Shown here: positions 50,453 to 62,259 of the stretch, in pieces
Position numbering within the stretch: position 1 is the stretch's first letter
Layout of the letters: each line of letters begins with the position of its first letter
NCBI RefSeq assembly: GCF_965216485.1
Contig: NZ_OZ244162.1
Span: forward strand, 1,054,001 to 1,118,000
Length of the DNA stretch: 64,000 nucleotides
Direction of reading: 5' to 3'
Source: Algiphilus sp965216485
GTDB lineage: Bacteria; Pseudomonadota; Gammaproteobacteria; Nevskiales; Nevskiaceae
The notes under the pieces: model-generated
Databases searched by the model: none
Told to the model about the DNA's origin: nothing
What the model saw: only the letters and a program-made list of their open reading frames with translations
Made by a program: the position numbers and the translations under genes

Positions 50453-51502
50453 ATGGATGTCATTGACGCCTGCGAAAGGGGCTGGATCCCCGATCCGCTC
50501 GCCCGCCTCGGCATGCGCCGCCTCATCGGCCGACGCCTGCGCGATGAGGCCAATCAGGATGGAGAGGTCCGCGCCGCCCGCCTGCAGAGCTTCATCGACG
50601 CACTGCGCGAGTCTCCCATCGCCATCCATACCAGCGACGCCAATGCGCAGCACTACGAGGTCCCTGCCCAGTTCTTCCATCAGCATCTGGGTCCGCGCCT
50701 GAAGTACTCCTGCTGCCTGTATCCGACAGGGCAGGAAGATCTGGCTACGGCCGAAGAGGCCATGCTCGCGCTCTACGCCGAGCGCGCTGGTGTGGCCGAC
50801 GGCCAACGCATTCTCGATCTGGGCTGTGGCTGGGGTTCGCTGTCGTTGTGGCTAGCCGAGCGCTATCCGAATGCGGAGATCGTCGGCCTGTCGAATTCGC
50901 ACGGGCAGCGCGCCTGGATCATGGAGCAGGCACAGAAGCGTGGCTTCAAGAACGTCGAGATCGTCACCGGCGACATTGCGGAATTCGACTTCCCGGTGGG
51001 TGACGTGCGAGCGGGCTTCGATCGCATCATCTCCATCGAGATGTTTGAACACATGAAGAACTACGGCGCGCTGCTCGCCAAGCTGCGGCGCTGGCTGCGC
51101 GATGCCGAAAGCCGGCTCTTCGTGCACATCTTCGCGCACAAGTTGCTGGCCTACCATTTCGAAGATCGTTCGCGCGATGACTGGATGACGCGCTATTTCT
51201 TCAGTGGCGGCACCATGCCTTCGGAGAACCTGCTGCTGCATTTCCAGGACGATCTCCGCATCGAGCGGCAGTGGTGGGTTGATGGCAAGCACTACGAACG
51301 TACTTCCAACCAGTGGCTGGCAGGCATGGACGCCAACCGTGATGCCATTCTCAAGACCTTCCGCGAATCGGATTACGGCGCGGAACCGGACATCTGGTTC
51401 CAGCGCTGGCGCATGTTCTACATGGCGGTGGCGGAACTCTTCGGTTTCGACAATGGCAATGAGTGGGGCGTAGCGCACTACCGCTTCGCACCGCGCGACT
51501 GA
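50453..51502 (+). CDS. Cyclopropane-fatty-acyl-phospholipid synthase-like methyltransferase
   Basis: 349 residues. SAM motif I ILDLGCGWGSLSLWLAERYP (~122), preceded by LKYSCCLYPTGQEDLATAEE and the AIHTSDANAQHYEVPAQFF opening found in CFA synthases. The C-terminal FFSGGTMPSENLLLHFQDDL, RTSNQWLAGMDANRDAILKT and WRMFYMAVAELFGFDNGNEW keep the family order. It is shorter than E. coli Cfa (382), missing much of the N-terminal domain, so it may modify a different lipid. Two genes for a lipoprotein hydrolase and a secreted protein follow at 2 bp and with overlap. Confidence 0.88.
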   Translation: MDVIDACERGWIPDPLARLGMRRLIGRRLRDEANQDGEVRAARLQSFIDALRESPIAIHTSDANAQHYEVPAQFFHQHLGPRLKYSCCLYPTGQEDLATAEEAMLALYAERAGVADGQRILDLGCGWGSLSLWLAERYPNAEIVGLSNSHGQRAWIMEQAQKRGFKNVEIVTGDIAEFDFPVGDVRAGFDRIISIEMFEHMKNYGALLAKLRRWLRDAESRLFVHIFAHKLLAYHFEDRSRDDWMTRYFFSGGTMPSENLLLHFQDDLRIERQWWVDGKHYERTSNQWLAGMDANRDAILKTFRESDYGAEPDIWFQRWRMFYMAVAELFGFDNGNEWGVAHYRFAPRD

Positions 51503-51504
51503 GC

Positions 51505-52590
51505 ATGCGTCTGCGCGGGGTGGTGGCGGGAGGGGTCTTAGCGGCGCTGGCGGCTACCACCTTGCTGCTGGCCGGTTGCGTATCCCCGCGCTGGGAAGGC
51601 CCACCCAGCGACCACTTCGACGGAACGCGCTTTCACAACAAGACGCCCTTCGACGTCGGTCTGGGGGATTTGCTGCGCTTCTATGCCACCAGAGACCCGG
51701 GCGAATGGGTGCGCAATCTGCTGCTTCCGCCCGGTGTACCGCCATCGCAGCGTGTGGACGACGGCAGCCTGCGGCTGACCTTCGTCAATCACGCCACGGT
51801 CCTGGTCCAGGTGGACGGCATGAATCTGCTCACGGATCCGATCTGGTCGGAGCGCGCCAGCCCACTTTCATGGGCGGGGCCTCGACGCTATCGCCCACCC
51901 GGTATCCGCTTTTCCGACCTGCCACCAATCGATGTGGTCGTGATCAGCCACAATCACTACGACCACCTCGACATTCCCACCCTGCGCCGGCTGGCGACGA
52001 TCCATCAGCCCGTCTTTGTGGTGCCGGCAGGGGACCAGGTGCTGCTCGAGGAGGCCGGCATTGCGCAGGTGGTTGCCCTCGACTGGTGGCAAAGCCATCG
52101 TCTCGTCAACGGCTGCGCGTTAACGGCGGTCCCGGTCAGGCACTGGTCGGGCCGTACGCTCGGTGATCGAAACCTCAGCCTGTGGGCGGGATATGTCATC
52201 GAGTCGGCGGGCGGACCGATCTACTTCGCCGGCGACACCGGCTACGATGACCACTTCGCCGATGCGCATGCCCGTTTCGGCCCGATGCGGGCGGCGCTGT
52301 TGCCGATCGGCGCCTATAAGCCCCGCTGGCTGACCGCCTATCAGCACATGGACCCTTCGGACGCGATACGCGCGCACATCGAGCTACAGGCTGCGTTCAG
52401 TCTAGGTATTCATCATGGAACCTTCGAGCTGGCCGACGACGGCATGCACGAGCCAGCGGCGCAGCTTGCGCGCGTGCAGCGCGCCCATGCGCTGCATGAC
52501 ATGCGCTTCGCTGCCGGTGTAGAAGGGTCCGCCTATTCTCTTGCTGCAAAGGAGCAATCACGCCCATGCAATTCCCAAGGCACCTCTTGA
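51505..52590 (+). CDS. NAPE-PLD-like metallo-beta-lactamase-fold lipoprotein
   Basis: 361 residues from ATG 51505, 2 bp after the CFA-like stop. A lipoprotein signal (ALAATTLLLAGC) anchors it. The fold's metal motif HxHxDH is in ISHNHYDHLDIPTLRRLA, with further ligands in YFAGDTGYDDHFADAH and LGIHHGTFELADD; TAYQHMDPSDAIRAH also fits the NAPE-PLD/UlaG-like group. NAPE-PLD cleaves N-acyl-phosphatidylethanolamine to a phosphatidic acid and an N-acylethanolamine. Its close link to a phospholipid-modifying methyltransferase supports a lipid substrate, though specificity is inference. The 3' end overlaps the next gene by 25 nt. Confidence 0.85.
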   Translation: MRLRGVVAGGVLAALAATTLLLAGCVSPRWEGPPSDHFDGTRFHNKTPFDVGLGDLLRFYATRDPGEWVRNLLLPPGVPPSQRVDDGSLRLTFVNHATVLVQVDGMNLLTDPIWSERASPLSWAGPRRYRPPGIRFSDLPPIDVVVISHNHYDHLDIPTLRRLATIHQPVFVVPAGDQVLLEEAGIAQVVALDWWQSHRLVNGCALTAVPVRHWSGRTLGDRNLSLWAGYVIESAGGPIYFAGDTGYDDHFADAHARFGPMRAALLPIGAYKPRWLTAYQHMDPSDAIRAHIELQAAFSLGIHHGTFELADDGMHEPAAQLARVQRAHALHDMRFAAGVEGSAYSLAAKEQSRPCNSQGTS

Positions 52591-53321
52591 TGCTGGCCAG
52601 TCTCGTCTCCGGGGCCGCGATGGCTGGCGACGACGTCGTCTTCTATGGCTACGCCTTCGATAACGAAAGCGGGGAGTATCTCTACACCGAGAAGCACTCG
52701 CAGGTCTTCGAGAACGGGCGCTGGCTACGCGGCTCCATCGTCTACTACGACACCAGCGGTGCGGTGGTCGGCCGCAAGAGCATGGATTTCTCGAAGAACC
52801 CCTACATCCCCGAATTCCGGTTGGAGCTGGCGTCGGGCTATGTCGAAGGCATTCGCGATGTCACCGACGAGGAGGCCACGCTGTTCCGTGTTCCGGCAGG
52901 ACAGGAGAGCGAGGAGACCGCCACCGTCGACATCGAAGGCCGCATGGCGGCCGATTCCGGCTTCCATTCGCTGATCTACGACAACCTCGACGACATCCTG
53001 GATGGCAGTACGGAGAAGTTTCGTTTCGCCGTCGCCGGCAACCTGGACGACTACAGTTTTCGTGTGCGCAAGGTGGGCGAGACCACCTTCGAGGGCGACC
53101 CTGCCGCCGTCCTGAAGGTGGAAGCCGCCACGCTGCTGCGCCTGATCGCGCCTTCGCTTGAACTCATCTACAGCCCCGCGGACGGGCGTCTGCTGGAATA
53201 CCGGGGACTCAGCAATGTGCACGACCCGGCGACGGGCAAGCCCTACGAGAACGTGCGCATCAGCTACTACAGCACACCCCCCGAGGACGCCGAAGGGGTT
53301 CCCGAAGCGGCTTATCCCTGA
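52566..53321 (+). CDS. Secreted protein of unknown function
   Basis: 251 residues. AAGGAG lies 10 nt before the ATG, inside the previous gene. A signal peptide (LLMLASLVSGAAMA) is cleaved before GDDVVFYGYAF. The body is beta-rich: ENGRWLRGSIVYYDTSGAVV, EFRLELASGYVEGIRDV, TFEGDPAAVLKVEAATLLRL, ending DGRLLEYRGLSNVHDPATGK. It looks like a single periplasmic lipid- or ligand-binding beta domain, but I do not recognise it. It completes the CFA-like/NAPE-PLD-like trio and is followed by a terminator. Confidence 0.75.
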   Translation: MQFPRHLLMLASLVSGAAMAGDDVVFYGYAFDNESGEYLYTEKHSQVFENGRWLRGSIVYYDTSGAVVGRKSMDFSKNPYIPEFRLELASGYVEGIRDVTDEEATLFRVPAGQESEETATVDIEGRMAADSGFHSLIYDNLDDILDGSTEKFRFAVAGNLDDYSFRVRKVGETTFEGDPAAVLKVEAATLLRLIAPSLELIYSPADGRLLEYRGLSNVHDPATGKPYENVRISYYSTPPEDAEGVPEAAYP

Positions 53322-53329
53322 GCAAGAAA

Positions 53330-53363
53330 AACGGGACGAGGCCCCAGTGGCACTCGTCCCGTT
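53330..53363 (-). terminator. Rho-independent terminator, mainly for the acyl-CoA synthetase gene
   Basis: AACGGGACGAG (53330–53340) pairs perfectly with CTCGTCCCGTT (53353–53363) over 11 bp. On the minus strand it is followed by TTTTCTTGCT, a T-rich tract, 22 bp after the acyl-CoA synthetase stop. On the plus strand it also follows the secreted-protein gene but has no T tract there, so it may serve both. Confidence 0.85.
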
Positions 53364-53385
53364 GTCGTGACGTCACGCTGTCCGG

Positions 53386-55059
<1,674 letters not shown>

Positions 55060-55116
55060 GGTGCTCCCCAGATATGTTCTATCGATACGATAAGCTGCAC
55101 GACTGACGATACTAGT

Positions 55117-55148
55117 CCAAGCCGCTTATGACATGCTTGGGCGGCTTG
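55117..55148. promoter_or_regulatory. Inverted repeat in the acyl-CoA synthetase/propeller divergent spacer
   Basis: CAAGCCGC (55118–55125) and GCGGCTTG (55141–55148) are perfect 8-bp arms with a 15-bp spacer; an inner pair CCAAGC/GCTTGG (55117–55122, 55135–55140) offers another fold. In a 110-bp divergent spacer this could be an operator or a hairpin in the propeller gene's leader. Confidence 0.35.
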
Positions 55149-55169
55149 CAAAAATTACGGGGAGACATC

Positions 55170-56279
55170 ATGAAGTTGCTGTATACGGCCGCCGCCCTGG
55201 TGCTGGCCTGTGCACTGTATTTGCTGTTCTGGCCAGTACCCATCGACCCCATTGCCTGGCAACCGCCGGAAGCGCCCTCGACGGAATCCGGTCCACACGC
55301 ACGCAACGCGCATCTGAGTGCCGTCGAGCGCATTGCCGAATCCGTGGGCGAAGGGCCGGAAGCCATTGCCATTGACGCGGAGGGCCGTCTCTATACCGGA
55401 TTCGTGGACGGTCGTGTGATGCGCTTCGATGCCGACGGAAGCAACCCGACCCTGCTCGCCAACACACGAGGACGTCCATTGGGCCTGGAGGTGCTGAGCG
55501 ACGGATCCTTGATCGTGGCCGACGCGGTCGAAGGGCTGGTCAAGGTTGAGGGCGGCTATGCCCACACCCTTTCCGTGACCGCCGATGGCACGCCGTACCG
55601 CTTTGTCGACGATGTCGTCGTCAATGCCGACGAGAGCATGGCCTACTTCACCGATGCCTCATCGCGCTACGGCATTCACGAGGTCATGGCCGATGCTTTT
55701 GAGAGTCGGCCCAATGGCCGTCTGCTCGCCTACGATCTGGAAACCGACGAGGTGCGGGTGCTTGCCGAGGACCTGTACTTCCCCAATGGCGTCACCCTCG
55801 GACCGGACGAAGCCTATCTGCTGGTCAACGAGACCACCCGCTACCGCGTCCAGCGCTACTGGCTGAAGGGCGAACGCGCGGGTGAGATCGAGATCTTTGT
55901 CGAGAATCTCCCCGGCTTCCCGGACAATGTCACCTTCAATGGCGAGGACCGCTTCTGGGTCGCGCTGTATGCGCCGCGCAATCCCGTGCTGGATGCCTTG
56001 TTGCCGCGGCCGGCGTGGCGCAAGATCGCCTATCGCCTGCCGGAAGCCTTGCAGCCCTTGCCCGCCAAGCATGGCTATGTGCTGGCCTTTGATACCGAGG
56101 GACAGCTGCTGGCGGACTTGCAGGCCGTGGGCGAGGATGCCTTCGCCCCGATCACCAGCGCACTGGAGCGTGATGGCATGCTCTACCTGGGTTCGCTGAG
56201 CGCGCCGGCCATCGGCCGCATTTTGCTGGAGGCGTTACCGCCCTTGAAGCCGCCGCAGGCCGAGGACGACGAAAGCTAG
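55170..56279 (+). CDS. Strictosidine synthase/SMP-30-like six-bladed propeller protein
   Basis: 369 residues. GGGGAGA lies just before the ATG. One N-terminal helix (LLYTAAALVLACALYLLFWP) without a cleavage site suggests a membrane anchor with a periplasmic propeller. Blade features include GPEAIAIDAEGRLYTGFVDG, VLSDGSLIVADAVEGLVKV, FPNGVTLGPDEAYLLVNETT, and PGFPDNVTFNGEDRFWVALY, the order seen in strictosidine synthase-like and APMAP proteins, which can have esterase/lactonase activity. The ligand is unknown. The gene ends before a strong shared terminator. Confidence 0.85.
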   Translation: MKLLYTAAALVLACALYLLFWPVPIDPIAWQPPEAPSTESGPHARNAHLSAVERIAESVGEGPEAIAIDAEGRLYTGFVDGRVMRFDADGSNPTLLANTRGRPLGLEVLSDGSLIVADAVEGLVKVEGGYAHTLSVTADGTPYRFVDDVVVNADESMAYFTDASSRYGIHEVMADAFESRPNGRLLAYDLETDEVRVLAEDLYFPNGVTLGPDEAYLLVNETTRYRVQRYWLKGERAGEIEIFVENLPGFPDNVTFNGEDRFWVALYAPRNPVLDALLPRPAWRKIAYRLPEALQPLPAKHGYVLAFDTEGQLLADLQAVGEDAFAPITSALERDGMLYLGSLSAPAIGRILLEALPPLKPPQAEDDES

Positions 56280-56306
56280 CCTGCAAGGTCCTTGCAGCGC
56301 ACACAA

Positions 56307-56338
56307 AAAAGGCCCGCCTCCGATGAGGCGGGCCTTTT
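56307..56338. terminator. Bidirectional Rho-independent terminator
   Basis: AAAAGGCCCGCCTC (56307–56320) pairs perfectly with GAGGCGGGCCTTTT (56325–56338) around CGAT. It ends in T4 on the plus strand and in a longer T run on the minus strand, so it serves both the propeller gene and fadE, which converge here. Confidence 0.93.
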
Positions 56339-56360
56339 GCTTACCACCTACCGTTGCAGC

Positions 56361-58637
56361 TTAGGCGCTGGCAGCGAGACGCGGCATGGCCGCCTCGTTG
56401 TCCTCAAAGCCCGGTGCCGCGGTGAGGCCCTTCACGCCGAAGAATTCTTCGGGGCTGAAGACATCGACCTGGATGGCTTCGATGCGTGCGGCATAGGCGC
56501 GGTTGACCAGATGGGCTTCATCGGCATTGATGATGCCCGCGGCCTGGGCGGCATCACCCATGGCATCCGGCGTACCGCGTTCTAGCTTCTTGGCCTTCTG
56601 CGCATTGACGATCTTGTTGATCACCGGCTGCGCCTCGTAACCCAGGCGCCACGCGGCGAGCAGACGACCCACACCCGGGCTGCCGTCGGCCGGCGCATAG
56701 GTGTACTTGATGATGCGGTCGTACTGCGCGCCCGGGGCCTGGATGGCCATGGCGACCTTGGTCGTATCGCGATCGCTCGGGCCACGGCTCAGCGTGTTGA
56801 GACGCACGAGCATGGCACCGACGGTGCGCATGTACAGCCCCAGCACGGGCGCGTCGAAGTTCGAGTAGATGCCTTCAAAGGCCTTTTGCACCTCGGACAG
56901 CGCGATGCTCACGGCATAGTTGACCACCGGCAGGTCCTCGGCCTTGCGGCCTTCCGCCTCGTAGCGGCGCAGGGCCGACAGGGCGAAGTACTGCCAGGCC
57001 AGCGCATCGGCATAACGGCCGGTGAGCTTGCCGCGGGCCTTCAGCTTGCCACCGATGAAGAACATCGCCAGGTTGGTGAGCATGGCGTAACGCGCCGCGG
57101 CCCAGCCCAGCTTGCGGAAGTGCTTGGCCGTCGGACCGGAGACCGGGCTGCCCGCCGACCAGCCGCGCGTCAGGCTGCGCACGAAGGTGCGGCCGATGGT
57201 GAGCGCGAACTGTCCGAACCAGGCCAGCAGATTCTTGCGGAAGGCCTGTGCATCGTCCTGCTCGGCGGCATTGACCACGTTCTGCGCGTAGGGATGGCAC
57301 CGCGTGGCACCCTGGCCGAAGATGATCAGGGTACGCGTCATGATGTTGGCGCCTTCCACCGTGACCCCCACCGGCGCGGTGGTGTAGCCGGTGCCGAGGA
57401 TGTTGTTTGGACCCTGCATCACGCCGGCGCCCGAGAACACATCCATGCCGTCAATGGCGCACTGGCGCGCGATTTCCGTCGTGTAGGCCTTGAGCACGGC
57501 CGAAATGACCGGCGGCTGCTCGCCGGCGTCGATGGCCGAGCAGGCATAGACGCGGGAGGCTTCGCACATGTAGGTCAGCGCGGCGATGCGCGCCACCTTG
57601 TCTTCGACGCCTTCCATGCGCCCGATCGGGATGCCGAACTGCTGACGCACCATCGAGTAGGCGCCCGTGGTGGCGGCAACCGACTTCATGCCGCCGATGG
57701 CACCGGCCGGCAGCGACACCGCGCGGCCACCGGCGAGCTGTTCCATCAGCATGCGCCAGCCCTGGCCCGCATACTCCGGACCGCCGATGATGTTCTCAAC
57801 CGGCACTACGACGTCCTTGCCGTAGATCGGGCCGTTGTAGAAGGCATCGCCGATCGGCTGATGATGGTCGCCGTTGGACAGACCCGGCATGCCCTTGTGC
57901 AGCAGCGCCACGGTGATGCCCGGTGCCTCGCCCTTGCCCAGCAGGTTCTGCGGGTCACGGATCTGGCAGGCCAGCGAGATCAGGTTCGCCACCGGGGCGA
58001 GGGTGATGTAGCGCTTGGCGAAGTTGAGGCGGATCTTGACGCCGCCGTCGGCGTCCTTGAAGACCTCACCCTCGGCCTTGATCGAAGCGGCATCGGAGCC
58101 CGCGGTGGGCTCGGTCAGACCGAAGCAGGGGATATATTCGCCACGCGCCAGCTTGGGCAGGTAGTGGTCCTTCTGCTCCTGCGTGCCGTAATGCTTGATC
58201 AGCTCGGCGGCGCCCAGGGAGTTCGGAATGACGATGAAGGTGCTGACCACGGCCGACAGGTTGGTGGTCATGGCCATGATCGTGCTGATGGCGCTGGTGG
58301 ACAGCTCAAGGCCACCGTACTTCTTCGGAATGAGCATGCCGAAGAAGCCCTTGTCCTTCATGAACTGCATGATTTCCGGCGGAATCTGGCGGGTCTTGCC
58401 GATGTTGTAGGCGTCCACCATCTGGCACAGCTCGGTCACCGGCCCGTCGATGAAGGCCTGCTCCTCCGCGGAAAGCGCCGAGTAGGGCTCGTTCATCATG
58501 CGCCGGAAATCCGGGCTGCCGTTGAAGAATTCGCCGTCGACCCAGACCGTGCCCGCCTCGAGCGCCATGCGCTCGGTGTCGGAGATCTGAGGCAGCATCT
58601 TCTTCGCCTTCATTGTCTTCATTAATGCTTGAAACAT
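56361..58637 (-). CDS. fadE: Acyl-CoA dehydrogenase, FadE type
   Basis: 758 residues, a two-part enzyme near the length of FadE proteins (about 750–830). The N-terminal ~470 residues are an acyl-CoA dehydrogenase (LTEPTAGSDAASIKAEGEVF for FAD/substrate; GGRAVSLPAGAIGGMKSVAA; GMDVFSGAGVMQGPNNILG). The C-terminal ~250 residues are the FadE-specific domain with RGPSDRDTTKVAMAIQAPGA. It makes the first alpha,beta-unsaturated acyl-CoA. Last gene of the thiolase–fadJ–fadE operon, 48 bp after fadJ. Confidence 0.95.
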   Translation of the reverse strand: MFQALMKTMKAKKMLPQISDTERMALEAGTVWVDGEFFNGSPDFRRMMNEPYSALSAEEQAFIDGPVTELCQMVDAYNIGKTRQIPPEIMQFMKDKGFFGMLIPKKYGGLELSTSAISTIMAMTTNLSAVVSTFIVIPNSLGAAELIKHYGTQEQKDHYLPKLARGEYIPCFGLTEPTAGSDAASIKAEGEVFKDADGGVKIRLNFAKRYITLAPVANLISLACQIRDPQNLLGKGEAPGITVALLHKGMPGLSNGDHHQPIGDAFYNGPIYGKDVVVPVENIIGGPEYAGQGWRMLMEQLAGGRAVSLPAGAIGGMKSVAATTGAYSMVRQQFGIPIGRMEGVEDKVARIAALTYMCEASRVYACSAIDAGEQPPVISAVLKAYTTEIARQCAIDGMDVFSGAGVMQGPNNILGTGYTTAPVGVTVEGANIMTRTLIIFGQGATRCHPYAQNVVNAAEQDDAQAFRKNLLAWFGQFALTIGRTFVRSLTRGWSAGSPVSGPTAKHFRKLGWAAARYAMLTNLAMFFIGGKLKARGKLTGRYADALAWQYFALSALRRYEAEGRKAEDLPVVNYAVSIALSEVQKAFEGIYSNFDAPVLGLYMRTVGAMLVRLNTLSRGPSDRDTTKVAMAIQAPGAQYDRIIKYTYAPADGSPGVGRLLAAWRLGYEAQPVINKIVNAQKAKKLERGTPDAMGDAAQAAGIINADEAHLVNRAYAARIEAIQVDVFSPEEFFGVKGLTAAPGFEDNEAAMPRLAASA

Positions 58638-58685
58638 AACAACCTCTTTCGATTCAGTGGGGTTGAAAGCGGAATCGCGGAGCGC

Positions 58686-60821
58686 TCAGGCGGCAAATCG
58701 CTGCTGCTCGGAAGCCATGCGTTGCAAGCTCTCAGCGGGTCGGAATCGCTCGCCGAAGCGGTCGGCGAGCTCGTGGGCACGGGCGACGAAGGCCTCGACG
58801 CCGTATGCATTGATGAACTGGAGGGCGCCGCCCTGGAAGGGTGCGAAGCCCCAGCCGAAAATCGAACCGATGTTGGCATCTGCCACAGACGTCACAACAT
58901 TCTCCTCGAAGCAGCGTGCCGCTTCGTTCGCTTGCGCGAATAGCATGCGCTCGATCATCGTCTGCTGGTCAAGTTGTTCGGCCGCTGTCGGAAAATGGCG
59001 CGTCAGCTCGGACCACAAGCCTTTGGCGCCTTGTTCCGGATAGTCATAGAAGCCCTTGCCGGTCTTCTTGCCCTCGCGACCGAGTTCGCGCACCATTTTT
59101 TCGATCACCGACTCGGCCGGGTGTCCCTCGTAGGTCTTGCCTTCGGCCGCGAAGTCCTTCTTGGTCTGCTCGATGATGTGCAGCGACAGGCTCAGTGACA
59201 CCTCATCCTGCAGGGCCAGCGGGCCCACCGGCATGCCGGCTTGCTGACCGGCGACCTCGATGGCGCGCGGGTGCTGACCCTCGGCGAGCAGTGCCAGACC
59301 TTCCATCGGGTAGGTGGCGAAGACTCTGGAGGTATAGAAGCCGCGCGAGTCGTTGACCACGATCGGGGTCTTCTTGATCTGCTGTACGTAGTCGAAGCCC
59401 TTGGCCAGCGTCTCGGCCGAGGTCTTCTCGCCCTTGATGATTTCGACCAGCGGCATCTTGTCCACCGGCGAGAAGAAGTGCAGTCCGATGAACTGTTCCG
59501 GACGCTGGCTCGCCTTGGCCAGGCCGGTGATCGGCAGCGTGGAGGTGTTGGAGGCGAAAGTGGCCGTGGCCGGAATCACTGCCTCCGTCTTGGCCGTGAC
59601 ATCGGCCTTGATCTGCCGGTCCTCGAAGACCGCCTCGATGACCAGGTCGCACCCTTCCAGGTCGTTGAAGTCGGTGGTGGCCTTGATGCGGTCCAGCAAA
59701 GCGCTCTTGTCGGCCGGAGTGGCCTTGCCACGCTTGATGGCCTTGTCCATCAGGCCTTCCGAATAGGCCTTGCCCTTGTCGGCGGCTTCCTGCTTCATAT
59801 CGAGCAGGATCACCTCGATGCCAACCTTGGCCGAGACATAGGCAATGCCCGCCCCCATCATGCCGGCGCCCAGCACACCCAGCTTGCTGACTTTGCTGCG
59901 CTCGATGCCATCCGGACGGGATTCGCCGCGGTTGATGCTGTTGAGCTGATACCACAGGGTATTGATCATGTTCTTCGATTCCTGCGACACGACGCAGGCG
60001 GCGAAGTAGCGGGACTCCACTCGACAGCCGGTCTCGAAGTCGACGATGCCGCCCTCGAAGACGGAGCTCTGGATGTGGGTGATGGCGGGGTAGTTGCCCC
60101 AGCTCTTGGCCGAGGCCATGCTCGGCGCGATGGCCCACAGCTGGCCGTTGGCCGGGCTCTTGGAGTCACCACCGGGCCACTTGAACTTCTTGTCATCCCA
60201 GGGCTGGACCGCCTTCGGGTTTTCCAGACACCAGCGCTTGGCGCGCTCGACCAGTTGCTCCCGATCGCTGGCCAGCTCGTCGACAATGCCCTGCTGCTTG
60301 GCCTTGCCCGGATCCAGTTCCTTGCCTTCCAGCATCAGCGGCAGCGCCGCCTGGATGCCGATGAGACGCGGCAGGCGCTGTGTGCCGCCGCCACCCGGCA
60401 GCAGTCCGAGCTTCACTTCCGGCAGCCCGATCTTGATGCGGCCTTCGTCGAGGCAGACGCGGTAATGACAGGCCAGCGCCAGCTCCAGGCCGCCGCCCAG
60501 GGTGGTGCCGTTCAGCGCTGCGGCTACCGGGCGACCGCAGGTCTCCAGGCGGCGCAGAAAGGCCTTGTAATCCTCGGCCAGGCGGAAGGCCTCGGCCGGG
60601 TCGGTGATGGCGTAAACGCCATCGATATCGGCCCCGGCCAGAAAGTCCTTCTTGCCCGAGGTGATCACCACGCCCTTGATGGCGTCATCGTTCTCGATGC
60701 GTTCGATGGCCTCCTTGAAGGGGCCGGTCAGGTCGTCGTTCAGCACGTTCATGGAACGGCCCGGCATGTCCAGCGTCAGCGTGGCGATGCCGTCGTTGTC
60801 GATGTCGAATTGCACACTCAT
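58686..60821 (-). CDS. fadJ: Multifunctional enoyl-CoA hydratase/3-hydroxyacyl-CoA dehydrogenase (FadB/FadJ type)
   Basis: 711 residues from ATG 60821 (MSVQFDIDNDGIATLTLDMP); the frame upstream overlaps the thiolase and is not this protein. Crotonase domain (~1–190) with ITSGKKDFLAGADIDGVYAI and the oxyanion NGTTLGGGLELALACHYRV, then the NAD-binding domain (KLGVLGAGMMGAGIAYVSAK, a GxGxxG motif at ~315) and the C-terminal dimer domain (IGLHFFSPVDKMPLVEIIKG). Two catalytic Glu/His sites appear intact. Length is nearer FadJ (714) than FadB (729), though I cannot decide. It carries the middle two beta-oxidation steps and partners the thiolase encoded just upstream. Confidence 0.93.
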   Translation of the reverse strand: MSVQFDIDNDGIATLTLDMPGRSMNVLNDDLTGPFKEAIERIENDDAIKGVVITSGKKDFLAGADIDGVYAITDPAEAFRLAEDYKAFLRRLETCGRPVAAALNGTTLGGGLELALACHYRVCLDEGRIKIGLPEVKLGLLPGGGGTQRLPRLIGIQAALPLMLEGKELDPGKAKQQGIVDELASDREQLVERAKRWCLENPKAVQPWDDKKFKWPGGDSKSPANGQLWAIAPSMASAKSWGNYPAITHIQSSVFEGGIVDFETGCRVESRYFAACVVSQESKNMINTLWYQLNSINRGESRPDGIERSKVSKLGVLGAGMMGAGIAYVSAKVGIEVILLDMKQEAADKGKAYSEGLMDKAIKRGKATPADKSALLDRIKATTDFNDLEGCDLVIEAVFEDRQIKADVTAKTEAVIPATATFASNTSTLPITGLAKASQRPEQFIGLHFFSPVDKMPLVEIIKGEKTSAETLAKGFDYVQQIKKTPIVVNDSRGFYTSRVFATYPMEGLALLAEGQHPRAIEVAGQQAGMPVGPLALQDEVSLSLSLHIIEQTKKDFAAEGKTYEGHPAESVIEKMVRELGREGKKTGKGFYDYPEQGAKGLWSELTRHFPTAAEQLDQQTMIERMLFAQANEAARCFEENVVTSVADANIGSIFGWGFAPFQGGALQFINAYGVEAFVARAHELADRFGERFRPAESLQRMASEQQRFAA

Positions 60822-60858
60822 GGTTGTATTTCCTGTCTTGTCGTCTGTCGGCCGCGTG

Positions 60859-62064
<1,206 letters not shown>

Positions 62065-62144
62065 CAGGTTCTCCGGTAATAGGTCTTACTCGCACTGGCG
62101 CATGGCTGCGGTGCTTCTCCATACCGCGGCCTTCGGCGCTTTAT

Positions 62145-62162
62145 CCACACGGTACCGTATGG
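62145..62162. promoter_or_regulatory. Candidate operator of the fad-operon TetR regulator
   Basis: CCACACGGT|ACCGTATGG is an 18-bp palindrome with one mismatched pair, 80 bp before the thiolase start and 97 bp before the TetR start. A second, looser inverted repeat (TTGCGT...ACGCAA, 62225–62260) touches the TetR start codon and could serve autoregulation. Confidence 0.4.
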
Positions 62163-62259
62163 TGCGGGAAAGGCATGAGAGCACACCATGCGCGAGAACG
62201 CAATACGGTGGCGTACGTCTGGACTTGCGTCGAGTCATGAAAGTAATGAAACTTACGCA

